NCBI GenBank assembly: GCA_026874595.1 | Contig: CM049310.1 | Span: 27,575,058 to 27,639,057, forward strand | Direction of reading: 5' to 3' | DNA from: Sipunculus nudus | Taxonomy: Eukaryota; Annelida; Sipuncula; Golfingiida; Sipunculidae | DNA length: 64,000 bases | Shown here: in pieces, positions 24,266 to 36,300 of the stretch | Position numbering within the stretch: position 1 is the stretch's first letter | Layout of the letters: every line of letters starts with the position of its first letter | The notes under the pieces: model-generated | The model's input: only the letters and a program-made list of their open reading frames with translations | Told to the model about the DNA's origin: nothing | The model's database searches: none | Program-made: the position numbers and the translations under genes

Positions 24266-26625
24266 GTTAGGGTGGATGTCTCCTCTCTGTATATTAAGGG
24301 GGCGAGGGTGAATTTCGCATGGACGTACGAAAGTTTTGAAGGTCAGGTAAATCATGAATCATGTGGCAATTTCTGTTTCAACAATCCACAGATAGTGCAG
24401 CCATTTTCAAACAGGCTGCTTTAAACCTTCGTTGTTGAATCTATTTCCTTGGATTTGTTATGCAACTTATTGGTCTCGGGTAGTTGTAAAATCGACCATT
24501 ACAATAAAGAATATCAACCAAATGATTATTTGGTTCAAACGAAACATTCTTGCAAAATGACCATACAATAGACTCTTATGGTGCATCAATTTGAAAATAA
24601 ATAATAAACTCTGAAATACTATTTAAAATGTTGAGCGATGACGAAACATGGTAGATAAGTAAATCAGAAAAAAAACTGAAATTTAACCACAGTCCATAAT
24701 AGTGTGGTTCGTTCTTGCTTTGTGCGTAAACTTAATCATTTTCAAATATAAAGTCTATAGAAAATAATTCGACATTAATGTATTAAAGTTTAAAACATTT
24801 GGACTCAGTTACAATGGATTCTTGCCAGTGACGTTGCCTTCACAAACGTAAAAGATACAATCTGAGAAGAACACATATGTATCTAAATTTTCTGAAGGAC
24901 AAAATAACAATTAATAAAATGCATTTGTAAAAGTAACAAATGTGACAGCAATGTCTTTTGAACTAGTATTGAAAGCCAGCGGTGGGATAATAAAGTGTAC
25001 TGCTGAAAGCCAAAGGGAATTTCTGGTCAATGTGTTCCTTTCTTTCCCTACTGAGTGGTGTTAAGGCCGGGACCGAAAGATATTGATTGATGCTGGTGAA
25101 AATAATAATGAGATAATAAGTTTTACGTTTAAATGGATATATTAATCTAAATACAAAAACTGAATTTCACGACACCCACGACCAACTTAATGTGCATCAA
25201 TGGATCGACTGATAATACAATCAAAGGACACGATTGAGTGGACATAAATTGTATTGACCACCACACCGTTGATATGGGGATTGAAAATCATGAGTTATTC
25301 GAAGACTGTTAAAGACTGTAATACATCTGAAACGTGATGTCCCTGACAATGGTGGACTTAATGTTTTAAGATAAAAATGGTAAAGCCTTTAACGATATTA
25401 ATACATTATCATTAATTTATTCTTGTGGATGTTTGCGCATGTATACCAATTGTTCATTATTTTGTGACTTTTGAAGGTTTTGAGGTAGACGTCTAGAAAC
25501 ACCAACTTTGATTTTCTTATATGTTAATGTTGAATATTTCCCAGTTAGCACGCAGTTATAACCTTCCAGAACAATATTGAGTGGTGTTTATAAGCAGGGA
25601 AGCATCACACATTTCAGAATTGTTTATCCTCATCATGTTATTTACCTGCAGACAAGGCAGGAAGATTGGTGGTAACAGGAGGAAGGAGCATGCTTCTACA
25701 TCCTTTAAAAATTTCATCTTGGTCCTCACGCGGGGAGGCTGGACCAGGAAGCCGAGAACAGGTCAGCAAGTGCAAACTACTTGTAATAACAATCAATAAA
25801 ACTGACCTGCCCTCAGACGTGTTCACAATTTAGTATATAATAATGAACATGGAAATTTCAACAGATTGCTTGATTAATATTACATGTAAGCCTGGCCAGG
25901 TTTGCCTCTAGGTTTCAATATAGTTGCCGTTTTAACAAGTTGCCGTAAAACAGACTCTGTAAATACGATGTGTGGTCCCTCCTTGAAAGAGCTCTAACAG
26001 GTAAAATTAGTGCCACAGAAGTCTGTGATTAAATGACAGAAGCCTAACTTCCTGCTCAATAACATGTACATCATCAAAGGTATTAATTCGTCCTCTCAAA
26101 ATCGAGTCCATAATATGCTTTCAGTTCGTGCTCTATGGTACCGTGTTCATAATCAGAATAGCTTTGATCCAGAGAGTATTGTATCCACAATCAGACAACA
26201 TTCCGACCCGCACAGCAGCATGTATCACTTTCATCCTCTAAAGTGCCTTGTCTATGATTAAGAGTATCATTACGGCCTCCATAATTCTTCGCAAACTGTA
26301 TATTGACACAGCAGCAACGAGAGTTGGTCTTTGTCCCAAATACATTATAGGATCATTTCCTCCCATTACCACATGGAAAATATGTCTTTCTCATAAAGTA
26401 GGCGTTAGTTTTGTAAGTTTTGACTATTCCGGTTCCGGTGTCGGTGCAGAAATAGACAAACTCAGCTGACAGCTATCAAAATCTGACGGAAGAAGTGAAT
26501 AAAAAGGATCTTCCATAAATCGCCCACCAAAGCTCATTTAGATAACTGTCTGGTGCAACTTTGAAATGACTTTCCGTATATGAGGAACATACTTAAAATC
26601 AAACATTCCGAAATAACGTCTGAGG
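24266..26625. other. GPCR 3' flank, no further gene
   Basis: It presumably holds the GPCR 3' UTR up to the AATAAA at 25421-25416 on the minus strand (inference). A minus frame at 25826-25638 ends at a donor-like CTGCAG|GTAAAT but opens with GTG just after a stop, so it is not supported as a gene. Confidence 0.5.
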
Positions 26626-27391
26626 TTACACTGCGTCTTTGTGTTTGGTGTTTTTATTATGATCAGCCATGTCGCTAGACCTGGTTTCCGTAGAGGAGTC
26701 GGAGTTGTGCCGAACATCTTTGACCGGAAGTCGTGACTTGTGATGCGTGGTGTGAGCTGCTGATGCTTTGACAGTGCTGCGTATCGGACTGTCCCTGTTG
26801 ATCTTACGACACGTCCAGCAGCAGATAAACCTCCTGTATCCCTCTCTGAACTCCCTGTTTGTGGCGGCGTAGATGATGCTGTTCGCCGAGCTATTGGTGT
26901 GCGCCAGCTGGATGACGACCACGTACACAACTTTGTGCCATTTATCATTTACGTCGATTAAAACTACTATGGCGTACGGCGCCCAGAAGACCAGAAATGT
27001 TATGAAAACAACAAATAAAGTTTTTGCCAGGCGCAGTTCCTGGCTGTTCCAGCCTGTGTTATGAGCCTGGCTTTTCGCATCTTTGCCGGCTATTTTCTGC
27101 AGGGCTTTGGAGCTTGCGCGCACGTGCATGAATATTCTCACGTAACATACGAGGACGCACAATAATGGCGGCGCGATGGCAACAAGTACGAAAAACAGCG
27201 TGTAGGTGTAGTTAGCAGTCCGGTCGTAGCTGCACGCCATAGTCTTATGATCAAATGTATGTCCTCCCCAGTTGAAATAGTTGGGAATCTCCAACACGAT
27301 GCAGATGATCCATAAAGATATGGCAATCAACACGGATTTCTTCCACGTGTAGATCTTCGGGTACAGCGGATTGTGACACAGACAAATAAAC
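26626..27391 (-). CDS. GPCR exon C: ICL2 to C-terminus
   Basis: This terminal exon starts after a TTTATTCCACAG acceptor, completes the Arg codon, and runs 254 codons to TAA. It carries TM4 to TM7, a 34-residue basic ICL3 (from about residue 169 to 202), helix 8 with a Cys cluster CCWTC (270-274) that could be palmitoylated, and a roughly 60-residue Ser/Thr/His-rich tail. The tail ends in KDAV, which fits a class III PDZ-binding motif (inference). No frameshift or stop interrupts it, which argues for a working gene. Confidence 0.92.
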
Positions 27392-30300
27392 CTGTGGAAT
27401 AAAGGACAAACAATAATTAACACACGAGACAAGATACAGAATAAATGTACCAATTAGGGCCCTGCTTGAAAATTCTTCCTCTTGCATTTCCTTTTTCTGA
27501 AGATTAGCCCTTTCTGATTATTTTTGGTGATAAATTTTATACCAACCTGGCATCCAATATGGCCACAGAGCGGCCATATTTTAGGAACTTCTGATCGTGG
27601 GACCCTTCACTGTAAAGAACCCTTAAGGGTTCTACATGTAACCCTATTTTCTTAGAGTGTATAATTAAAGACCTTTACGGTCCCAAAGATCTAGTTACTC
27701 CCATACATCGAAATAAGACAGGGGGCTGTTTTAAACCTTGTCTCCGTCATATATACTTCTCTCTTTGGCGTCCATGTTTTTCGTATATCAAAAAGTTTTG
27801 GAATGATCTCAATGAAATATTGTCGAGGGAAACGTATTTAAAAAAGAAAAAGTTGCTTCATTATTATCTTAGTTTATCGGTACAGATATAATTATGTACA
27901 ACAATTTTATTTCCCATTTTGTACATATCTCCAAAACAAACACAAATCGAAAGTTTATATACGTAGGATTGATGTGGGTATTGTTTTTCCATTTTACATC
28001 TCCGCCTGTTCAGTCAAGCATACTGAAAGGGCGTTCATGATTACGTGGTATATTGTAAAATCAGGAAACATGAGATTTGGTCATTTTACTTACCTAATTA
28101 AATTAAATGTTCACATATAGACAGTTAACTTTATGAATATATATATATGAGATATAAAATTATATATTTATGCTATGCATGACATCATATCAGTGTTTTT
28201 GTATTTTTTTGTCATTAAGTATACTAAATTTATAAACATATATACTCTTTACCGTTTTGAATAAAATTCGCTTTCTCATTTGTTAGATATTAACCAGGAT
28301 ATCATATTATTCACTGAGCAAGGCTTTGTATCTACGTTTGGAAAATAAAAAAATGGTCTTAAAATTCAATCGCGAAAGGTGTAAAAACTCGGCAGAAATG
28401 ACATTTTGATTCAAATGTAAAAGTTAATTCTGTGATAGCTTATGTTATGTGTGTAGACTGTGCGAGCGTTATTACTAGGGTGTTTTGAAAACATGAGTCA
28501 TGTTCAGAAATCAAGAACATTTCATGAATTCCATTTTCGTATTTTATTTTTTGTTTCAAGTTTATTACGTTTTCTCATCTGAAACGTTATGGACTGATTA
28601 ATAGGGATTTTGACATGAAACAGAAAAACTTTTTTTTTTGTAAGGAAAGACTGCCTCAGACTTACAGTTCCAGCAAATCCATAGGAAAAAAATGTGAAAA
28701 ATGCAGTAATACGCGTGAAAATGTAAAATGTACATAAAATATATACCAAACATTAAATAAATGTATTAAATGCATACATAAATAATGTAGAGAAAACAGT
28801 ATTCGAAAGCAGCCCCGTTATCATGCCAGACACGTGAGTGTGACACACATATAGGTACCGGAGAATATCGTGCGAACGGAACTCGGTCGTAATCAGGCAA
28901 ACCGCATGTCAGAGCTATTGATAATGTCACTTTGGCATTATCATCACCAACATTATATACCTTTTTCCTGAAAAAAAACCAGAATTAATGTATTACGTGC
29001 ACTGGTCTTTGTGTTTTATCATAATAAATTTCTTTGGCTTGTTCTGAAATTGAGAATAGATCCCATATTTCTCGTGGGAAGACTGGGATTAGTTCTCACG
29101 TTGATCTGTGAGCATATTTGTGTGTTTGTGAACATAATGGTTTATAGACAGTAAAGCACAAAAATTACGTTTACATTTCGTTACATACACTTTGGATAGC
29201 TCTTTAAAAACTTATGGCTGTCTTCTATATTTTTTTTATTGGTTCGTTCTTTTTATGTAGATTTAGTCTGTTTATGATCAATAATCACCACTTGGCCATC
29301 ATAAGGGCCATCGCTGCCCTCCGCTACACTGAAGCAATTATCGTGACTATACATGCGGTTGCATTGTACGTGTTTCAGAAGGACGGAAAAAATTTGAATA
29401 CTTGTCTTCAAACCAAAATTAAATTAAACCTTTCTCAATCGAGGAAATGTAACTTAATGTCTTATTGAAAGAGACCAACCTCGGGGGAAATTGAAATATT
29501 TTTTACTCACTTGAAAGTTGAAATTTTCCATTTTATCGAATAAAAATGAAAGATTTTCGTTAACTCTACTTGTATTTTATTTTTTTGTGTTCCTTACCTT
29601 TCCCTTTAAGGTCCCTTATCGTTATTCTCAATATTTGTAACTGCTGACATTTAACTGCCTAATTTTTCTTTTAATCTACAATGCTGTTATTTTCTTGGTG
29701 ACTGATTATAGGAGACCTTTGAGGCCCAAATTAAATCTTCTAGGAACCTAAATGTCCTCGTTTTATTCGTTGTTAACTCAATAAAGGTAGATAATTGCTG
29801 AAACTTAGCATTGATTAATTGTTCGCTGTATTTCTTGTCCACATGGCCCACTGTAAATTTGTCGTTGCCGGAGTCTGTAACTTAAGAAGCAACTTGGTCT
29901 GTACAGTAAAATCAGAGGACACTTCACCAAATTGTCCCTGAATTTTGGATCTGTCATTTCACATTTTTCTCATATTTCTCGATTCCAATCTAAAATCAAT
30001 CAGATAAATCAGATAAATCAATCTGAATGAAATAAAGTGTATTTTAGGAAGGCAGTGGGTTGTAGCGCACTTAGCCCACGCACACGTAAACCCGGTATTT
30101 ATGTCATCAGTCGGGTATGAATCAAGTAAAAGAATCGAGACTAATAATTGACAAAACCATCGAGCAACAATGAAAAAGCGGTTATACTTGCAAAACATTG
30201 ATACGGATTAGTCCGTTATGCAAATTTTAACAAGTTTTTGCACCGATGATACTTAAATCGAAAACTCTGTGGTTATGTACGAGGTTCGAGATTAATCAAA

Positions 30301-33300
30301 GTCAGACAATATTACTCGATCAGCTAGACGTATTGAATATTGGGTGTTGGGTCATGATTAAAGGATGTTCGAGTGATTGAGTCGGAGTGTACTTAGGGAG
30401 GTATAATGGTAACGCAACAGGAAGTAATTAAAAATCCATTAACCATCTTATCACGCTCGGACAGGCTATTAAGCCAGTCTCTAATGATGTGTGGATCATT
30501 TTAAATCATTTTTAACAGACATCATGATCGTGTTCTATGATTACAGTGGAGGAAGGCCGACTGCGGTCAGGACGAACAGTGCTCCATAAATCACGCATTT
30601 TACTTATTTCATAACTTCCTTGCACAGTCTGGTTGTTATCTGCTTCTTTCAAAAGGAGAGGTTAAATTTACCTTTGAATTATGTGCATACTTTATAAATA
30701 CGCATCGCACCAAGCTTAATCCAAAACAGACTAGTAGTTAAATTCACTTTATTATCTCAGCAATAAATTGACAGCTCACACAATAAGTTTAAACATGTTC
30801 TATAGGGAAGTTGGTCAGATAATACGTGGCAAATATGCCGAGTATGATATCTCTATTTAAGCTGAAAAAACCAACAGAAAGGGGACTGGCATGGGAAGTT
30901 TGCGCGGTGATACATAGTGTAGACGACTTAATCTAAAATATCAATACACATGTTGTTGACAGTTACCTCAACATAGGCTATATGTGTAACTTCGTGAGGT
31001 ATTTGTGATTAAAGTGATGTCTAAGTGATGAAGTATCCTTGGGTTCACAAGTAGTGTTCTGGATCAGTTCAGTGGCAGATTCAATGACGTTCAAAACAAA
31101 AGTAACACAGACAGTGTAATGAAAGTTCAAGCAATAGTATTCACCAAAAAGTGTGAGTATAAAAATAGGGGGAAACTAATAACCCTTTCCAATCAGGATC
31201 CGTTCATGGGATTAAATCTTTCTGAATCAATGATGTTTCCTTACATTTTAGGACAAATAGCATAAATTTTAAATATAACAAGTAACCCATGGGTCATGAC
31301 GCTCAGCCGACTGACATGTTGACAATATGTCCTTGCACAGACAACTAATTAAGGTAATGTAGGTGGCATCATTGTTCATGCATATTAGCTAAAGTTCATC
31401 AAGACCCATAAGAACAACAAATCTGATGACAAACCAAATAACCGGCCTTTTATGAGGAATCTGGCAATTTGTGTGTATTTTGCATTATTTCTAGGGTGCT
31501 CAAACATACCCCAAAACTCTGAGAATATAGTTCACTGTGACCCAATTTTCATTTTTCTGGGGAGAACTTTTGAGGAACTCTCAGGATGTCAAGTTAGAAG
31601 ATTCTGGGCCCAAAGGTTATGATTTGTGCCCTACTTTGGTATCAAAATTTCAATTATTCTGAGGGGTCCTTATGTTTATAAGCCCCATAGCTCATAGCAT
31701 AGTCCAATTTTTATGATTTGTGCCTTGCTTTGGTATCAAACTTTTAATTATGATGGGGGGTGCTTGTAAGCCCAATAGCTCAGAGAATATGGGTAACAGA
31801 CACCTAATTTCAGGTTTCCATGGAGACTTTTCATGTACCTCTCTGGGTGTAAAGTGGGAAGATTCTATGTCTAGTTGTTACGATTTGAGCCCTGTTAACA
31901 GATGTAAAAAAAGAAAGAATAGTAAAAAATATAAAAAAAAATACAGGTGGCACCACCAATCTGCAGAAACTGATTAAAAACTCCATGAAGAATATCCATG
32001 CAAAGAATCATGGTGATCAATGCATTATTTGTACAGATACTTGAGCTTTTGTATCCAATATTTCATTATTCTGGAGGGTTCTCCAGAGCCCCATAGCTTG
32101 AAGAATATGGATACCAGAGACCTAATTCCAGGTTTCCAAGGAGACTTTTCATGGGCCTCCCTGCATGAGCAGACAGAAGATTTTAAGTCCAGCGGTTACG
32201 ATTTGTGCCCTGTTAACAGTTGACCACATCTTTTAAGGTCTCAAAAATAGTGAAAAATAATTGAAAAAATACAGGTGACGCCACCAGTCTGCAAAAAACT
32301 GATGAAACACTCCATGATTAATATCCATGCAAAGAGTCATGGTGATCAATGCATTAGTTCTTCAGATACTTGAGCTTTTGTATCAAATTTTTCATTATTT
32401 GGGGGGTACTTCGGAGCCCCATAGCTCAAAGAATATGGGTAACAGAGACCTTATTCCAGGTTTCCAAGAAGAACTTTCATGGACCTCTCTTGATGTAAAG
32501 AGAGAAGATTCCAGGTCCAGCGGTTACAATGTGTGCCCTGTTAACAGATGACGGCATCTTTTGAGATATCAAATATAGAGAAAAAAAAAATCTAAAAATT
32601 TGAAAAAATACAGTTGGTGCCACCAGTCTGCAGTAACTGATGAAACACTCCATGATCAATATCCATGCTTAAAATCATCGTGATCAATGCATTACTTGCT
32701 CAGATACTTCAGCTTTTGTATCAAATTTTTCATTATTTTGGGGGGTACTTCAGAGCCCCATAGCTCGAAGAATATGGGAAACAGAGACCTAATTCCAAGT
32801 TTCCAAGAAGACTTACAGTCAGCTGAGCTAAAAAAAACCATAAAAAGCATCGCGCATTTTCCTGATGTTCTAACGCAAACAATAACAAAAAACCCGGCTC
32901 TTTACCGTATTAATGTTGGATGCACGCTGGCTGGCAGCTCGGATGTGTTTTGCATGTCATTCGCGTGAAGTATATCGAATGGTGGTAAATCACGTGACAC
33001 GTAGCCGCCGTTTTCCGCGAGTCTTGGTGAATTACTCATAATCTGTGTTTATATTTTAGAATAAAGAGTGATTAACAAATCTAAAGACATTCTTGATTTC
33101 TGTGAGATTTAACGCCACCATGGGAACCGTCCTTAAACACACCGACGAGGAGGACAAGTCTATTTTTACCGCACCTTGGATGTGGAGTTGACAAAAGAAC
33201 CTCTTCAAACGATCCCCTATCAGTTCAATAAAAGTCTCATGTTCAACGTCTCATCCATAAATGAAGAAATCTCAGGAATTGCACAATATGATTAATCCAA

Positions 33301-36300
33301 ACATTTCCATTTACATTGTCTCATCTTTCAGTTTGTGTTAAAGATTATTGGATACCCCGCCGCGTCATCTATTGATGAAACATTCTCCAAGTGAATCAGC
33401 GAGACCTATCGCTGGCGTCACAGCGTTTTTGTTTGATTCACATAAACATTCCCGCAAGACTAAGCATCTCCGATGGAGAATCTATGAAGTTCTTATATGT
33501 TCGGTATAGTTTAAGGTATGAACATTACGGAAAGTTATCATATCGTCGGTAGACTGTAAGGTCTGAACATTACGGATAGTTCTCATATCGTGGGGATAGT
33601 GTAAGGTCTGAACATTACGGAAAGTGCTCATACCGTCTGTATATTTAGGTCTGAACATTACAGAAAGTTCTCATAATGTCTGTAGTTTTCGGACCGAACA
33701 TTACGGAAAATTCTCATGTCGTCTGTATGATTAAAGGGAAATAATCATGAGCAATATTATGCCTATTCTTTCACACTATCAGTTCACTTTTGAGACAAAA
33801 GTTTTTTTATACAAAAATTTCCCAGCAAGACCATCCCAGCACACAGTCTCAGTACCTCACATACGTCCATGTATTTCAGTTTACCATAACAAGGCCGCGT
33901 GACTGGAGGTCCGATTGTAAGCCGCAACACACAAAGTTTCAGCCTCCTGGAACATGTAATACATTTTGGGTCCAAGTCAGACAGGGCATCTCGTGATTGG
34001 CAGGTGTTGTGGCTCAGCGATGCACAGAGTCCAACGCGCTATGCTTATGTTGACATTTTTGATCGCGCCCGGTCCACCTCTTTTTAAAACTCGTTTACAG
34101 GAGAAAGCAAACGGTTTCAGGGCAATGTTTTGGCAGGTAATTTTTTTTTATAGGGAAGAAGCTATTTTTCGTGTGAATTCAACATGCTTTATAGGTGATT
34201 AGGCCCCTCTAAGGTTTGAACATTACGGAAAGTTCTCATGTCGTCTGTATGTTTAAGGTCTGAACATTACAGAAAGTTCTCATATAGTTTGTATATTTAA
34301 GGTCTTAACAATACGGAAATTCAAACCTAACAGCAGGCCTCGGCACTTTCACCCAATCTTGAAATGACCCTATGGAGGTCATCCGAGAACATATTGTTTG
34401 GACGAATGGTTCTCCCGATGAAAGGTATCCATAGTCGGCCCGCCTCATTCTAGAAATTCTAGGTTTAACAGCTAATACTGCTCGAAAAAAGTGGTTTCTA
34501 CCCTAGTAAAATGAAAAAAAGTTTAAGCAGAATTTTAAGAAACTGAGTTGTAAACCTTTTGTGTTTCATGCATGGGACGGACAGTATTCCTGCACTGAAC
34601 TGTATGCCCATATCTGTTTGGTCAGACAAGCAGCTTCCAGGCCATGTCAGACCACTTATCTAATAATAATATAAAAATATGTGGGATCCTTGTAGCCTGT
34701 GGCAATTAACATTCAAATATCAAAGAAGAAAAATGACCCGCTCTGAAAAAAAAAAAGATTATCTACCCATGCCAGACGGAGGTCACAGATATATAAATTA
34801 GTTTTAAGTAAAAACTTTAAAAGGAGTTCTGTATGTTTGAGTTCTGTTTTTATAACATAATTAGTACACATGGGAATGTCAAACCAAATGTTGTCAAGTA
34901 ACAGTTAAATAATACCCGTGAAGGAATTAAGTAAAATATTACTTTTTATGGTCAGACCCGGCTTGAATTCAAATTTTTACCTTTGTTGCCCGGGACACGT
35001 TATAATGCTTTTTATAAGAGATTATTTTTATCATAATAATAGACATCTTGCTGAAAAGAAATTCCTAAACACTTTCATTAATATTTCTTTAGTGTCAAGA
35101 CCACCGATTTTCCTTAGTTATGCAACGTCTTGACTTTAGGTATATACCATTTTCAATAAAAAATATTTATTAACCACGCATCAACATGTATGAATTGGCT
35201 GAGATGGAGAAGCTTAATTTATCCCGGCTGTCTATCAATTTTTTTTATCAAACTAATTGCTTAAGGAACAAAGAGAATCTACCGGGGGTACTTACAATCA
35301 GTTATAAACTTTATTTGCGTGATATGGAAACAGTGGCATTCCAATTACTCCTTTTATACACTATTTTTATTCTTCAGAAAATGACGTTTAAATATTTAAT
35401 AGATTTATATTGTATTTCAATTGTCTTGACGTAATTTCCTGTTGCATTTCGTTGATAAACCTAATGTCCTGTTGCACTATGTTCGTAGACGTAACCTCGT
35501 GTTTGGGTAATTTTGTTTCTAGGACGTAATGTCCTGTTGCATTTAGTTCGTAAATGTAATGTCCTGTTGCATTTTGTTGGCAGACGTAATATTCAGCTAA
35601 ACTTTGAGAATTATGTAATATCAACAAGCAGTTTGTCATATGTCTTGTAGTATTTCGGCCGTTGACGCTACATTTAATAAATTTTATTCGTAAATGCAGA
35701 GTAAACATATCTTTAAATGATGTTTAATTATTTTTTTAAAGATATTTTGTCTGGTGGTGAAGGATTATTATAGTATTGTTTTGCATAAGGAAAACTGTCG
35801 TCTTTCAAACCCCTTTGATACCCATCCATGTCTTCCAGAGTCATCACACTTCATATAATAGTAGATTACATTATGCGGAGTGATAAGTCATTTTTGTGAT
35901 AAGTTTATTTCTAGTGATAAAATTAATGTCACAACTGATATTTACATAGCTTATGCCATTCAACAATGCATAGATAACAAAGCAGGTAGGTTAATATGTT
36001 AACTGACCTGTTAAATGCAATCGCGGCGATATTCCACATCGAGCAGGAACAGGAAACGAGGCAGATGGTGGCGATAGCATGACACAGCACATTTTTGTCC
36101 TTAAAGAAGCTGTATCCATACACCAGCGCTACAAAAGACAAATAAAGAGAAATATCAACACAGCATCCAAAAGTAGTCTGACTTATCTTCAATACCCTGC
36201 TGTGAGGGGTCCCCTGACGTGCTACCAAGTGTCTTCCTGTAGGAGTAACAGTTACACAAAAGCACAGGTTTAAACATACACCTGTGCCACCAGAACAAGC

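Larger units (their letters stand above)
27392..36007 (-). other. GPCR intron B (8616 bp)
   Basis: The intron runs from donor GTCAGT to acceptor CAG. It contains a palindromic repeat at 27.6 kb, a satellite array (31.5-32.8 kb), a Kozak-started small ORF (33.12 kb), a 45 bp minisatellite with a nested MITE (33.5-34.3 kb) and a short minisatellite at 35.4 kb. The rest, including 27.66-31.5 kb, shows no supported gene. Confidence 0.8.

Noticed and set aside
25638-25826. Minus-strand frame with a hydrophobic stretch and a CTGCAG|GTAAAT donor, like a secreted peptide exon
   Set aside because: It opens with GTG directly after a stop, has no ATG and only a poor upstream acceptor, and no recognisable family.
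26538-26948. Long minus frame and plus frames overlapping the last GPCR exon
   Set aside because: They are shadows of the GPCR coding frame.
32280-32660. CTGATGA in satellite units, as hammerhead ribozymes
   Set aside because: No GAAA core or stem II follows in any unit.
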